NCBI GenBank assembly: GCA_031178305.1
Contig: JAPSJG010000249.1
Span: 1-6,118 of the forward strand
DNA: 6,118 nt
Reading direction: 5' to 3'
Source: Sinorhizobium sp.
GTDB lineage: Bacteria; Pseudomonadota; Alphaproteobacteria; Rhizobiales; Rhizobiaceae
Below the pieces are notes generated by a model. The model saw only the letters and a list, made by a program, of their open reading frames with translations, had not been told where the DNA came from and ran no database searches. Below, piece after piece: positions 1 through 6,118 of this stretch. Each line of letters starts with the position of its first letter. The stretch's first letter is position 1. Position numbers and translations under genes: made by a program.

Positions 1-159
1 GCGCACGCCGAGCCGCTGCTCTATGCTTCGCAGCCGCCGCGACAGGGTGGGATGGCTGATGCGCAGGGCCGCCGCGGCGCCGGAAATGGTGCCGCTCTCG
101 GCAACGGCCAGCACGATGCGCAGGTCGTCCCAGTTCAGAATTTTCGATTGCGATGCCAA
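1..159 (-). CDS. LysR-family transcriptional regulator, N-terminal fragment (cut by window edge)
   Basis: Only the first 53 codons are present; the gene runs off the left edge. The reading begins MASQSKILNWDDLRIVLAV and continues with an AESGTISGAAAALRIS segment and then HPTLSRRLRSIEQRLGVR. This is the standard winged helix-turn-helix of LysR-type regulators: helix 1 around residues 10-20, the HTH around 22-46 with the P-T-L-S-R-R-L recognition helix, then the start of the linker helix. Such proteins bind promoter DNA as dimers or tetramers and respond to a ligand through a C-terminal domain, which is outside the window, so the target and inducer cannot be named. The start is chosen at TTG 157-159 because it leaves the usual short tail before NWDDL. 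An in-frame TTG at 193-195 is an alternative, and no ATG is available. No good Shine-Dalgarno is visible. A TATAAA at 197-202 could be its -10 box. Confidence 0.85.
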   Translation of the reverse strand, partial: MASQSKILNWDDLRIVLAVAESGTISGAAAALRISHPTLSRRLRSIEQRLGVR

Positions 160-374
160 AGTCCGTATTCCGCTGATCGATTCGGATGCGCCCAATTTTA
201 TAGGTAGGTTAGAGCAGGATAGGGCGGAAAACCGCACGCATTTTGCTCATCCGGCTGCAATCGCGAGGCGGGATAATGCCGGCACGAGGATCGCCGGGGC
301 AGAAGGATCGTATGAGATGTGGACGGGGAGTCTCACGTCGCCCCAAAAGAACGGGTGCTAAGTACTTGAAAAAA

Positions 375-450
375 TGGTGCCCCCAGAGAGACTCGAACTC
401 CCGACCTACTGATTACAAATCAGCCGCTCTACCAACTGAGCTATAAGGGC
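375..450 (-). tRNA. tRNA-Thr (anticodon UGU)
   Basis: Read on the minus strand, these 76 bases fold into a complete cloverleaf. The acceptor stem GCCCTTA pairs with TGGGGGC (two G-U pairs), the D stem is GCTC/GAGC, and the anticodon stem GCTGA/TCAGT encloses the loop TTTGTAA. The T stem GGGAG/CTCTC encloses TTCGAGT. The 3' end is A plus an encoded CCA (375-377). The anticodon at loop positions 34-36 is TGT, which reads ACA and other ACN threonine codons. A run of six T on the minus strand (369-374) follows the CCA directly and may help end transcription. A weak promoter candidate upstream is TTGCTT (492-497) with TATGGT (471-476), though the 15-base spacing is short. Confidence 0.97.
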
Positions 451-595
451 ACTTTCCGGGGATCGGAGTTACCATATTCTGATTCCGTGTAAAGCAAAAA
501 TGCGGTTTCCCTCAAATTTTCGGGTGCGCTGGCCGCACGGGCGTGCAAGAAATCGAACATGGCTCCACTGCCGCAATGACAACGGACCTGAATTC

Positions 596-1366
596 ATGGC
601 CCAGTTCAGCACACTCGCCTTCATCGCTTCGTCGGCGGAAGAGGCCCAGAAGGCAGCGAGGGAACTCTCGGAAATATACGGCGACCACAGCCCGGAAGAG
701 GCCGACGTGATCGTCGCACTCGGCGGCGACGGCTTCATGCTGCACACGCTGCACGAGACGATGAATTCCGGCAAGCGCGTCTACGGCATGAATCGCGGCT
801 CGGTCGGGTTCCTGATGAACCGCTATAGCACGAAGAACCTGCGCGAACGCATCGCCAATGCCGTCGAAAACGCCTTCCATCCGCTGGAAATGAACACGGT
901 CGACGTCCATGGCAACGCCTTTACGGCACTGGCGATCAACGAGGTCTATCTCTTCCGGCAGTCCTATCAGGCTGCCAAGCTCAAGGTCATCGTGGACGGC
1001 AAGGTCCGGCTTGACGAACTGACCTGCGACGGACTCCTCCTCGCAACGCCTGCCGGCTCGACGGCCTACAACCTCTCGGCGCACGGACCGATCCTGCCGC
1101 TGGAGGCTCCCCTCCTCGCGCTGACGCCCGTCAGTCCCTTCAGGCCACGGCGCTGGCGCGGCGCGCTGCTTCCCAATCACGTCACCGTCGAGATCGAAAT
1201 CCTCGAAGCGGGAAAGCGCCCGGTCAACGCCGTTGCGGACCATCAGGAGGTCAAGTCGGTCGTCAAGGTGACGATCGCGGAATCGGAGAAGCTGACGGCG
1301 CGGATTCTATCCGACCCGGACCATTCCTGGTCCGACCGCATCCTCGCCGAACAGTTCTCCCATTGA
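596..1366 (+). CDS. nadK: NAD kinase (ATP/polyphosphate-dependent)
   Basis: This cytoplasmic enzyme phosphorylates the 2'-hydroxyl of the adenosine ribose of NAD to give NADP, the only de novo route to NADP(H). The 256-residue product carries the family signatures in order: the GGDG nucleotide/catalytic loop at residues 43-46 (LGGDGFMLHTLHE), the MNRGSVGFLMN segment at 65-75, the AINEV substrate motif at 113-117, and the glycine-rich DGLLLATPAGSTAYNLSAHG at 145-164. The length matches the short rhizobial form, which lacks the N-terminal extension of the roughly 290-residue E. coli type. The frame stays open upstream to an ATG at 500, but ATG 596 is chosen because the protein then starts directly with the first Rossmann-like strand (MAQFSTLAFIASS). 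A weak GGA (584-586) lies 9 bases ahead. The phosphate donor cannot be decided from sequence alone. It is divergent from the tRNA gene and is followed at 105 bases by an exported protein. Confidence 0.95.
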   Translation: MAQFSTLAFIASSAEEAQKAARELSEIYGDHSPEEADVIVALGGDGFMLHTLHETMNSGKRVYGMNRGSVGFLMNRYSTKNLRERIANAVENAFHPLEMNTVDVHGNAFTALAINEVYLFRQSYQAAKLKVIVDGKVRLDELTCDGLLLATPAGSTAYNLSAHGPILPLEAPLLALTPVSPFRPRRWRGALLPNHVTVEIEILEAGKRPVNAVADHQEVKSVVKVTIAESEKLTARILSDPDHSWSDRILAEQFSH

Positions 1367-1471
1367 AATCGCAACGGGCAGGTCGGAGGCGATATGGTTC
1401 GAAGCGGCAAAGTTCGGAGCCTTCGTACCGTCAGCGGAACGACCTTCCGAAAGGCAAAGGATCTTTCGACA

Positions 1472-1972
1472 ATGTACAAATCGCTCCTGTTCGCCCTCTG
1501 CCTGGCGCTGCCCACGGGCGGCGCACTGGCACAAGAAGCGGACATCCTTCCCTCGAACGTCATTTTCGTCACGAGCACCGGCTACTGGGAGGAGAGCGCC
1601 GGCGCGCTTTCCGGCGGCAAGACCGGTGCAGACGGCAATGCGGCCGGGATAGAGGGGAAAGCTGGACGACGCGGCTATTACAAGCTCGTCGCCGTCCGCC
1701 AGCCTGACGGCACCGCTGAGATACATCTGCAGCAGATCGCGTTGGGCCCGGCGGGACCCGAAGTCGTTTCATCCGCCGAATTGGACGAGTTCACCGTGTT
1801 GAAGCCCTATGTCACCGATATTCGCCCCGAGACGTCAACCGGCGTCACGCGGCAGCCGGGCATGTTCGCGACGGTCTATCTGAAAACCGATCCATCGGCC
1901 GCGGAACCGGAGTCCTGGACCGTGCTGATCGACGATCTCGGCGAGATCAAGATCGAACGTGCGACGAACTGA
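1472..1972 (+). CDS. Small exported protein of unknown function
   Basis: I do not recognise a family. The 166-residue product begins with a clear Sec-type signal peptide: MYKS, a hydrophobic core LLFALCLALPTGG, then ALA followed by QEAD. Cleavage is expected after Ala20, leaving a mature protein of about 146 residues in the periplasm or outside the cell. The single cysteine (Cys10) sits inside the hydrophobic core and does not form a lipobox. The mature part has a glycine-rich stretch at about 44-68 and then alternating strand-like segments (YYKLVAVRQ, AEIHLQQIAL, MFATVYLKTD, SWTVLIDDLGEIKIER), which suggests a small beta-rich fold. No catalytic motif is evident. ATG 1472 is preferred over an in-frame ATG at 1394 because it puts the signal peptide at the N terminus, with AAAGG at 1456-1460 eleven bases upstream. 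It may be co-transcribed with nadK, but the 105-base gap leaves room for its own promoter. Confidence 0.8.
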   Translation: MYKSLLFALCLALPTGGALAQEADILPSNVIFVTSTGYWEESAGALSGGKTGADGNAAGIEGKAGRRGYYKLVAVRQPDGTAEIHLQQIALGPAGPEVVSSAELDEFTVLKPYVTDIRPETSTGVTRQPGMFATVYLKTDPSAAEPESWTVLIDDLGEIKIERATN

Positions 1973-2001
1973 TAATCGGGCCGGTCGCAGGGAGGAGAAT
2001 T

Positions 2002-2111
2002 GCCCCTCACCCTAACCTCTCCCCGCCTGCGGGGAGAGGGGACTTAAGAGGCCGCTTCGAGTCACTTCGCCCCGCTTGCGGAGAGAAGGTGCCGGCAGGC
2101 GGATGAGGGGC
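2002..2111. repeat. RIME-type rhizobial intergenic mosaic element (palindromic repeat)
   Basis: This 110-base element is bounded by inverted ends GCCCCTCA (2002-2009) and TGAGGGGC (2104-2111), extendable to 11 positions with one mismatch. Inside are two hairpins. The first has perfect 11-base arms, 2016-2026 and 2029-2039 (CCTCTCCCCGC and its complement). The second is an imperfect stem, 2065-2075 with 2078-2088, with two mismatches. The size, the two palindromes and the CCGCCTGCCGGCACCTTCTC-like right end (read on the minus strand) fit RIME1 elements, which are known as abundant non-coding repeats between genes in Sinorhizobium and relatives. It lies between the convergent stops of the exported-protein gene and prfB. 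Transcripts from both sides could form the first hairpin and be stabilised or stopped there, but no T-run follows it. Confidence 0.85.
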
Positions 2112-2152
2112 TAGAAACGCCGGCACAATGCCCCGTGTCGATTCAGCAAATA

Positions 2153-3284
2153 TCAGCTCAAGTCCTCGACGACCGCGTCGGCCCCGCCGCTGACGCGATG
2201 AGCGAGGGCCGCCTCCATGAAGTCGTCGAGCTCACCGTCGAGCACGTCGCTCGGGCTCGTGCTTTCGACACCGGTCCTCAAATCCTTCACCAGCTGGTAT
2301 GGCTGCAGGACATAGGAGCGGATCTGGTGGCCCCAGCCGATGTCGGTCTTCGAGGCCGCTTCGGCATTTGCCGCTTCTTCCCGCTTCTTGAGCTCCGCTT
2401 CGTAAAGGCGTGCGCGCAGCATGTCCCAGGCCTTGGCGCGGTTCTTGTGTTGCGAGCGTTCCTGCTGGCACTGGACGACGATGCCGCTTGGCATGTGCGT
2501 GATGCGCACCGCCGAATCGGTCGTGTTGACGTGCTGGCCGCCGGCACCCGAGGAGCGATAGGTGTCGATGCGGCAATCGCTCTCGTTGATGTCAATCTGG
2601 ATCGATTCGTCGACGACCGGATAGACCCAGATGGACGAGAACGACGTATGGCGGCGCGCGTTGCTGTCGTAAGGCGAGATGCGGACGAGCCGGTGGACGC
2701 CGGACTCCGTCTTCAGCCAGCCATACGCATTGTGGCCCTTGACGAGCAGCGTCGCCGACTTGATGCCCGCCTCTTCGCCGTCTTGAACTTCCAGGAGCTC
2801 CACCTTGTAGCCCTGGCGCTCGGCCCAGCGGGTATACATGCGAAGGAGCATGTTGGCCCAGTCCTGGCTTTCCGTACCGCCGGCGCCCGAATGGACCTCG
2901 AGATAGGTGTCGTTCCGGTCGGCCTCGCCAGAAAGCATCGCCTCGACCTGCTTCTTCACAGCCTCGCTGCGCAGCTGCCGGAGCGCTTCCTCGGCCTCGG
3001 TGACGATAGCCGAATCGCCCTCATCTTCGCCGAGTTCGATCAGTTCGATATTGTCCTTGAGCTGCTGCTCGAGCCGGCGCAGGCCGCTGATGCTCTCATC
3101 AAGCTGCTGGCGCTCACGCATCAGCTTCTGCGCCTCGGCGGCATCATTCCAGAGCGACGGGTCTTCCGCCTTGTTGTTCAACCAGTCCAGTCGTCTTATC
3201 GCCTGATCCCAGTCAAAGATGCCTCCTCAGCAGGCTTATGGCCTGCTTGATTTCGTCGACAATGTTCTCGATTTCGCTGCGCAT
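2153..3284 (-). CDS. prfB: Peptide chain release factor 2 (RF2), made by programmed +1 frameshift
   Basis: RF2 reads UGA and UAA in the ribosomal A site and triggers hydrolysis of the finished peptide. Translation starts at ATG 3282-3284 (MRSEIENIVDEIKQAISLLRRHL) and reaches an in-frame TGA at 3213-3215 after 23 codons. Skipping T3215 continues as DWDQAIRRLDWLNNKAEDPSLW to the stop at 2153-2155, giving 376 residues. The N-terminal helical domain is roughly residues 1-105. The codon-recognition tripeptide is SPY at 203-205 (SPYDSNARRHTSF), where E. coli has SPF. The catalytic GGQ is at 248-250 in SSGAGGQHVN, with serine at the position equivalent to E. coli 246. The tail after IGWGHQIRSYVLQPYQLVKD is slightly longer than in E. 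coli. An ORF starting at TTG 3181 (342 residues) is only the downstream part. An AGGA sits very close to the ATG. The gene follows mrcA by 94 bases on the same strand, probably in one transcript. Confidence 0.96.
3212..3227 (-). promoter_or_regulatory. prfB programmed +1 frameshift site
   Basis: On the minus strand the sequence reads AGG AGG CAT CTT TGA C. This has the three known elements of the RF2 recoding site: a Shine-Dalgarno-like AGGAGG inside the gene (3222-3227), the slippery CTT (3216-3218) three bases later, and the poor stop context TGA C (3212-3215). The E. coli site is AGG GGG TAT CTT TGA C, with the same spacing. When RF2 is scarce the ribosome pauses at TGA, and the leucyl-tRNA slips from CUU to UUU, resuming at GAC (Asp). 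When RF2 is plentiful, a 23-residue peptide is released instead. RF2 therefore controls its own level. The protein on both sides of the shift matches RF2 (RRHL then DWD, as RGYL-DYD in E. coli), so this is not a sequencing error. Confidence 0.95.
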
Positions 3285-3331
3285 GATCCTGTTTCTTGTC
3301 GTTGTCGGATTGTGAGGCTCAAATAGCGACG

Positions 3332-3357
3332 CCCGCCGCCGATGTAAAGGCGACGGG
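3332..3357 (-). other. Stem-loop in the mrcA-prfB spacer
   Basis: On the minus-strand transcript CCCGTCGCC (3349-3357) pairs with GGCGGCGGG (3332-3340) around an 8-base loop, giving 9 pairs including one G-U. The plus-strand copy would have an A-C mismatch at that pair, so the full stem forms only in the mrcA-prfB RNA. No T-run follows, so it is not a standard terminator. It could slow 3' decay of the mrcA part of the message or lower read-through into prfB. A smaller GATCG/CGATC hairpin (3366-3380) overlaps the mrcA stop codon just upstream. Confidence 0.4.
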
Positions 3358-3378
3358 GCCGGCTTGATCGGAAAGCGA

Positions 3379-5835
3379 TCAGAAGAGACCGTTCGAACCG
3401 GAGGTCACGGCCTGGTTGGCTTGCGGCGAGTTCTTCAGGATCTCCTCGGGCGGCGCATATTCGTCGAGGCCGCCGATGACGGAGAAGGAGTCGGCGGGCC
3501 CGGTGCCCGGTTTGAACGCCTCGATGATCGTGTCCGGGTCCCCTTCAAAGGCCGCCATGCCGGTCTTGCGGTTGACTGGTATGAGGCTTATGCCTTCCGG
3601 AACGACGAACTTGCCGGGGCGCGTGCCCTTGACCGCTTCCTGCATGAAGGCGTTGAAGATCGGAGCGGCAAGGCTGCCGCCGGTCGCGCCGCGGCCGAGC
3701 GGGGCCGGATCGTCAAAGCCCAGGTAGAGCCCGGCGACGAGGTCCGGCGTGTAGCCGACGAACCACGCGTCCTTCTCGTCATTGGTCGTGCCGGTCTTGC
3801 CGGCCACCGGGCGGTCGAGCTTGATCTTGCCCGCTGCCGTGCCCCGGGTGACGACTCCTTCCATCATGGAGGTGATCTGGTAGGAGGTCATCGGGTCGAG
3901 CACCTGCATGCGGTTGTCGGTCAAGACCGGTTCTTCCTGTTCCGACCAATCATCGGCATTGCAGTTTTCGCAGGTGCGATCCTCGTGGCGGAAGATCGTC
4001 TTGCCATAGCGGTCCTGGATGCGGTCGATCAGCGACGGCTTGATCTGCTTGCCGCCATTGGCGAGAACCGAATAGGCGGAGACCATGCGCAGCACCGTCG
4101 TCTCGCCGGAACCGAGCGACATGGAGAGCAGCGGCTGCATCTTGTCGTAGATGCCGAAGCGCTCCGCATATTCGGCGACAAGATTCATTCCCATGTCGTT
4201 GGCAAGCCGCACCGTCATCAGGTTGCGCGACTTTTCGATGCCGAGGCGCAGCGTGGACGGACCGGCGGAACCGCCGCCATAGTTTTCCGGGCGCCAGACC
4301 TGACCGCCGGCGACGATCTCGATCGGCGCGTCGAGGATGACTGAAGCGGGCGTGTAGCCGCTGTCAAGCGCTGCGGCATAGACGAAGGGCTTGAAGGAGG
4401 ACCCCGGCTGGCGCATCGCCTGCGTGGCGCGGTTGAATTCCGATTGGGCGTAGGAGAAACCGCCGACCATTGCCAGCACCCGCCCCGTATGCGGATCCAT
4501 CGCCACAAGGCCGCCCTGGACCTTTGGCGGTTGGCGAAGGCGATACTCGCCCTTCTCTTCGCTGATCGGTTCGACATAGACGACGTCGCCGGGCCCGAAC
4601 ACGCCTTCCGGCGATTTCGCGGTCTTTCGGTCGCCACGGGTGGAGCGGTAGGCCCATTGCATGTTCTTCGCGGCAATATGCCCGGTCACGCGTTCGGCAA
4701 CGATCTTACCGGAGGCTTCCTTCTCCGGCTGGATGCCGACGACCGCGCCTTCGCTATCGACGGAGAGCACGACCGCGAGCTTCCATTCCGGAACGTCGCT
4801 CAGTGCTGCGACCTTGCTCAGCGGCTCGCCCCAATCCCCCCCGATCTCGATCGTGCTGATGGGGCCGTGAAAACCGCGGCGCTCGTCATAGCTCGTGAGC
4901 CCTTCCTGCAGCGCCTTGCGGGCAATCACCTGCAGGTGCGGATCGAGCGAGGTGCGCACCGAAAGGCCGCCCTCGTAAAGAGCATTGTCGCCATATTTCT
5001 GGATGATCTGCCGACGGACCTCCTCGGCAAAGTAATCCGAAGCAAAAAGGTGAGCGCCGCCACGGCGCGGCGTGACGCCGAGCGGCTGCTTCTTCGCGTC
5101 CTCGCCGTCCGCCTTAGTCACGTAGCCATTCTCGACCATGCGGTCGATCACCCAGTTGCGGCGCTCGACGGCCGCCTCCGTCTTGCGGAACGGATGGTAA
5201 TTGGCCGGGCCCTTGGGCAGAGCTGCGAGATAAGCACTCTCGGCAATGGTCAATTCCGTGACCGACTTGTCAAAATAGGTCAGCGACGCCCCGGCAATGC
5301 CATAGGCATTCAGCCCGAAGAAGATCTCGTTGAGATAGAGTTCGAGGATACGGTCCTTGCTGTAGGCCTGTTCGATGCGGAAGGAAAGGATCGCCTCCTT
5401 GATCTTGCGGTCGATCGTCTGGTCGGCGGAGAGGAGGAAGTTCTTCGCGACCTGCTGCGTGATCGTCGAGGCGCCGACGGGGCGCCGGCCGGAGCCGAGA
5501 TTCTGGACGTTGACGGCTATGGCGCGGACGAGACCGGTAACGTCGATACCCGGATGCTGGTAGAAATTCTTGTCTTCGGCGGAAATGAAGGCGGCCTTGA
5601 CGCGATCCGGTATGGTCTGGATCGGCAGATAGAGCCGGCGCTCGCGCGCATATTCGGCAATCAGTTCGCCGTTGCCGGCGTGGAATCGGGTGGTCACCGG
5701 CGGCGCGTATTTCGCCAGCACCTCATAGTCAGGCAAATCCTTCGTGATAGCGGCGACATAGAGCGCCACCGCCCCGGCGGCGCCCAGCAGCAGAAACGCA
5801 CCAATGCCGAAAAAATATCCAATAAGCCTGATCAT
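3379..5835 (-). CDS. mrcA: Penicillin-binding protein 1A, bifunctional peptidoglycan glycosyltransferase/transpeptidase
   Basis: This class A PBP polymerises lipid II into glycan strands and cross-links the stem peptides; it is anchored in the inner membrane facing the periplasm. The 818-residue product has a short N terminus and one membrane segment (about 4-30). The GT51 domain (about 50-225) shows SAEDKNFYQHPGID at 85-98 with catalytic Glu87, GASTITQQVAKN at 121-132, the RKIKEA motif at 143-148, and LPKGPANYHP at 206-215. An OB-like insert covers about 320-440. The transpeptidase domain has SSFK at 479-482 (nucleophile Ser479), SRN at 536-538 and KTGT at 680-683. A Cys622-x-x-Cys625 pair lies in a loop before KTGT. 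All catalytic residues are intact. The start is fixed at ATG 5835 because an in-frame TGA lies two codons upstream; no clear Shine-Dalgarno is seen. prfB follows on the same strand. Confidence 0.97.
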   Translation of the reverse strand: MIRLIGYFFGIGAFLLLGAAGAVALYVAAITKDLPDYEVLAKYAPPVTTRFHAGNGELIAEYARERRLYLPIQTIPDRVKAAFISAEDKNFYQHPGIDVTGLVRAIAVNVQNLGSGRRPVGASTITQQVAKNFLLSADQTIDRKIKEAILSFRIEQAYSKDRILELYLNEIFFGLNAYGIAGASLTYFDKSVTELTIAESAYLAALPKGPANYHPFRKTEAAVERRNWVIDRMVENGYVTKADGEDAKKQPLGVTPRRGGAHLFASDYFAEEVRRQIIQKYGDNALYEGGLSVRTSLDPHLQVIARKALQEGLTSYDERRGFHGPISTIEIGGDWGEPLSKVAALSDVPEWKLAVVLSVDSEGAVVGIQPEKEASGKIVAERVTGHIAAKNMQWAYRSTRGDRKTAKSPEGVFGPGDVVYVEPISEEKGEYRLRQPPKVQGGLVAMDPHTGRVLAMVGGFSYAQSEFNRATQAMRQPGSSFKPFVYAAALDSGYTPASVILDAPIEIVAGGQVWRPENYGGGSAGPSTLRLGIEKSRNLMTVRLANDMGMNLVAEYAERFGIYDKMQPLLSMSLGSGETTVLRMVSAYSVLANGGKQIKPSLIDRIQDRYGKTIFRHEDRTCENCNADDWSEQEEPVLTDNRMQVLDPMTSYQITSMMEGVVTRGTAAGKIKLDRPVAGKTGTTNDEKDAWFVGYTPDLVAGLYLGFDDPAPLGRGATGGSLAAPIFNAFMQEAVKGTRPGKFVVPEGISLIPVNRKTGMAAFEGDPDTIIEAFKPGTGPADSFSVIGGLDEYAPPEEILKNSPQANQAVTSGSNGLF

Positions 5836-6118
5836 CAGTCAGATACCGGTACCCGTTTATCGCCCCATTTGCCCGGCCGCCGAATTCGAAAGACCCGCTT
5901 TCGCAACTCATCGGCCGCGCCAAACTCTTCCGTCAGAAATCGTCTGGTCCTGCAGCTATACGCCTCGCGGGTTACCTCATATGGCGAGGAACCCCACGCA
6001 TCAACACCGTTTCCCAACAAAACGGGACGCCCCTCCCCCCAAAGGCCCGGATTGTGAGTAAAATAGGGCTGGTCCTCGATTATCCCGCGCGCATCCGCTT
6101 CAAAACATACCGCTGTTA
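5836..6118 (-). other. Region upstream of mrcA, no convincing gene
   Basis: These 283 bases hold no gene I can support. On the minus strand one frame is open from the window edge to a TGA that overlaps the mrcA ATG by one base (TGATG, 5833-5837). Its roughly 93 codons (reading such as FTHNPGLWGEGRPVLLGNG) resemble no family I know, and they lack the strong GC bias at third positions seen in mrcA. An inverted repeat CCTCGC (5963-5968)/GCGAGG (5984-5989) lies here. I see no good -35/-10 pair, although the mrcA promoter probably lies in or beyond this stretch. Confidence 0.5.

Noticed and set aside
224..297. Small inverted repeats GCGG-AAAA-CCGC (224-235) and CCGGC/GCCGG (279-297)
   Set aside because: Stems of only 4 and 5 pairs are expected often in GC-rich DNA; no T-run or neighbouring signal gives them a role.
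23..361. Plus-strand open frame of 112 codons at the left end
   Set aside because: It overlaps the LysR-type regulator fragment in antisense and then runs through non-coding sequence toward the tRNA gene; composition is not gene-like.
369..450. tRNA-Thr as an integration site for a mobile element
   Set aside because: No integrase gene, no second copy of the tRNA 3' end, and ordinary core genes on both sides within the window.
512..1243. Minus-strand open frame of 243 codons
   Set aside because: Antisense shadow of nadK, whose frame carries GGDG and the other family motifs.
2153..3181. RF2 as a 342-residue protein starting at TTG 3181
   Set aside because: The upstream sequence continues RF2 similarity through a canonical +1 frameshift site to ATG 3284, so the TTG codes for an internal leucine.
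2135..3250. Plus-strand open frame of 371 codons
   Set aside because: It covers prfB almost exactly in antisense, and the prfB strand has every RF2 motif. The product shows no recognisable family.
3364..4344. Plus-strand open frame of 326 codons
   Set aside because: Antisense shadow of the C-terminal half of mrcA, including its KTGT and SRN motifs; no independent support.
4444..6057. Long plus-strand open frame of 537 codons
   Set aside because: It is antisense to mrcA over most of its length and arises from the high-GC codon pattern. The product has a low-complexity, Arg/Asp/Val-rich composition and no domain, while the opposite strand encodes an intact PBP1a.

Overview
The window looks like core chromosome of an alphaproteobacterium of the Rhizobiaceae, most likely Sinorhizobium/Ensifer or a close relative. 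Three things point there: GC-rich coding sequence with strong third-position GC bias, protein sequences of rhizobial type (short NAD kinase, RF2 with SPYDSNARRHTSF, PBP1a with a CxxC insert), and a 110-base intergenic mosaic repeat of the RIME type. The genus call is an inference from these traits.

Layout from left to right. Positions 1-159 (minus) are the N-terminal DNA-binding part of a LysR-family regulator that runs off the left edge. Positions 160-374 hold no gene; they contain a TATAAA box at 197-202 (minus), a weak promoter candidate for the regulator, and small inverted repeats. A complete tRNA-Thr(UGU) gene lies at 375-450 (minus). Divergent from it, on the plus strand, are NAD kinase (596-1366) and a small exported protein of unknown function (1472-1972), separated by 105 bases. 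Between this pair and the convergent prfB lies the RIME-like element (2002-2111). The rest of the minus strand carries mrcA (PBP1a, 3379-5835) followed 94 bases later by prfB (release factor 2, 2153-3284). The two share a strand and are probably co-transcribed. The last 283 bases (5836-6118) are the region upstream of mrcA, with no convincing gene.

Functionally the genes are housekeeping: NADP supply, cell-wall synthesis, threonine decoding and translation termination. The most instructive point is that prfB is not a plain ORF. Its first 23 codons end at an in-frame TGA inside an AGGAGG-CAT-CTT-TGA-C motif, the classical RF2 autoregulatory +1 frameshift site. The true protein is 376 residues, not the 342-residue ORF that begins at a TTG.

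I found no evidence of a phage, transposon, CRISPR array, defence system or other undescribed system. The open questions are modest: the function of the exported protein, the structured mrcA-prfB spacer, and the CxxC pair in PBP1a.
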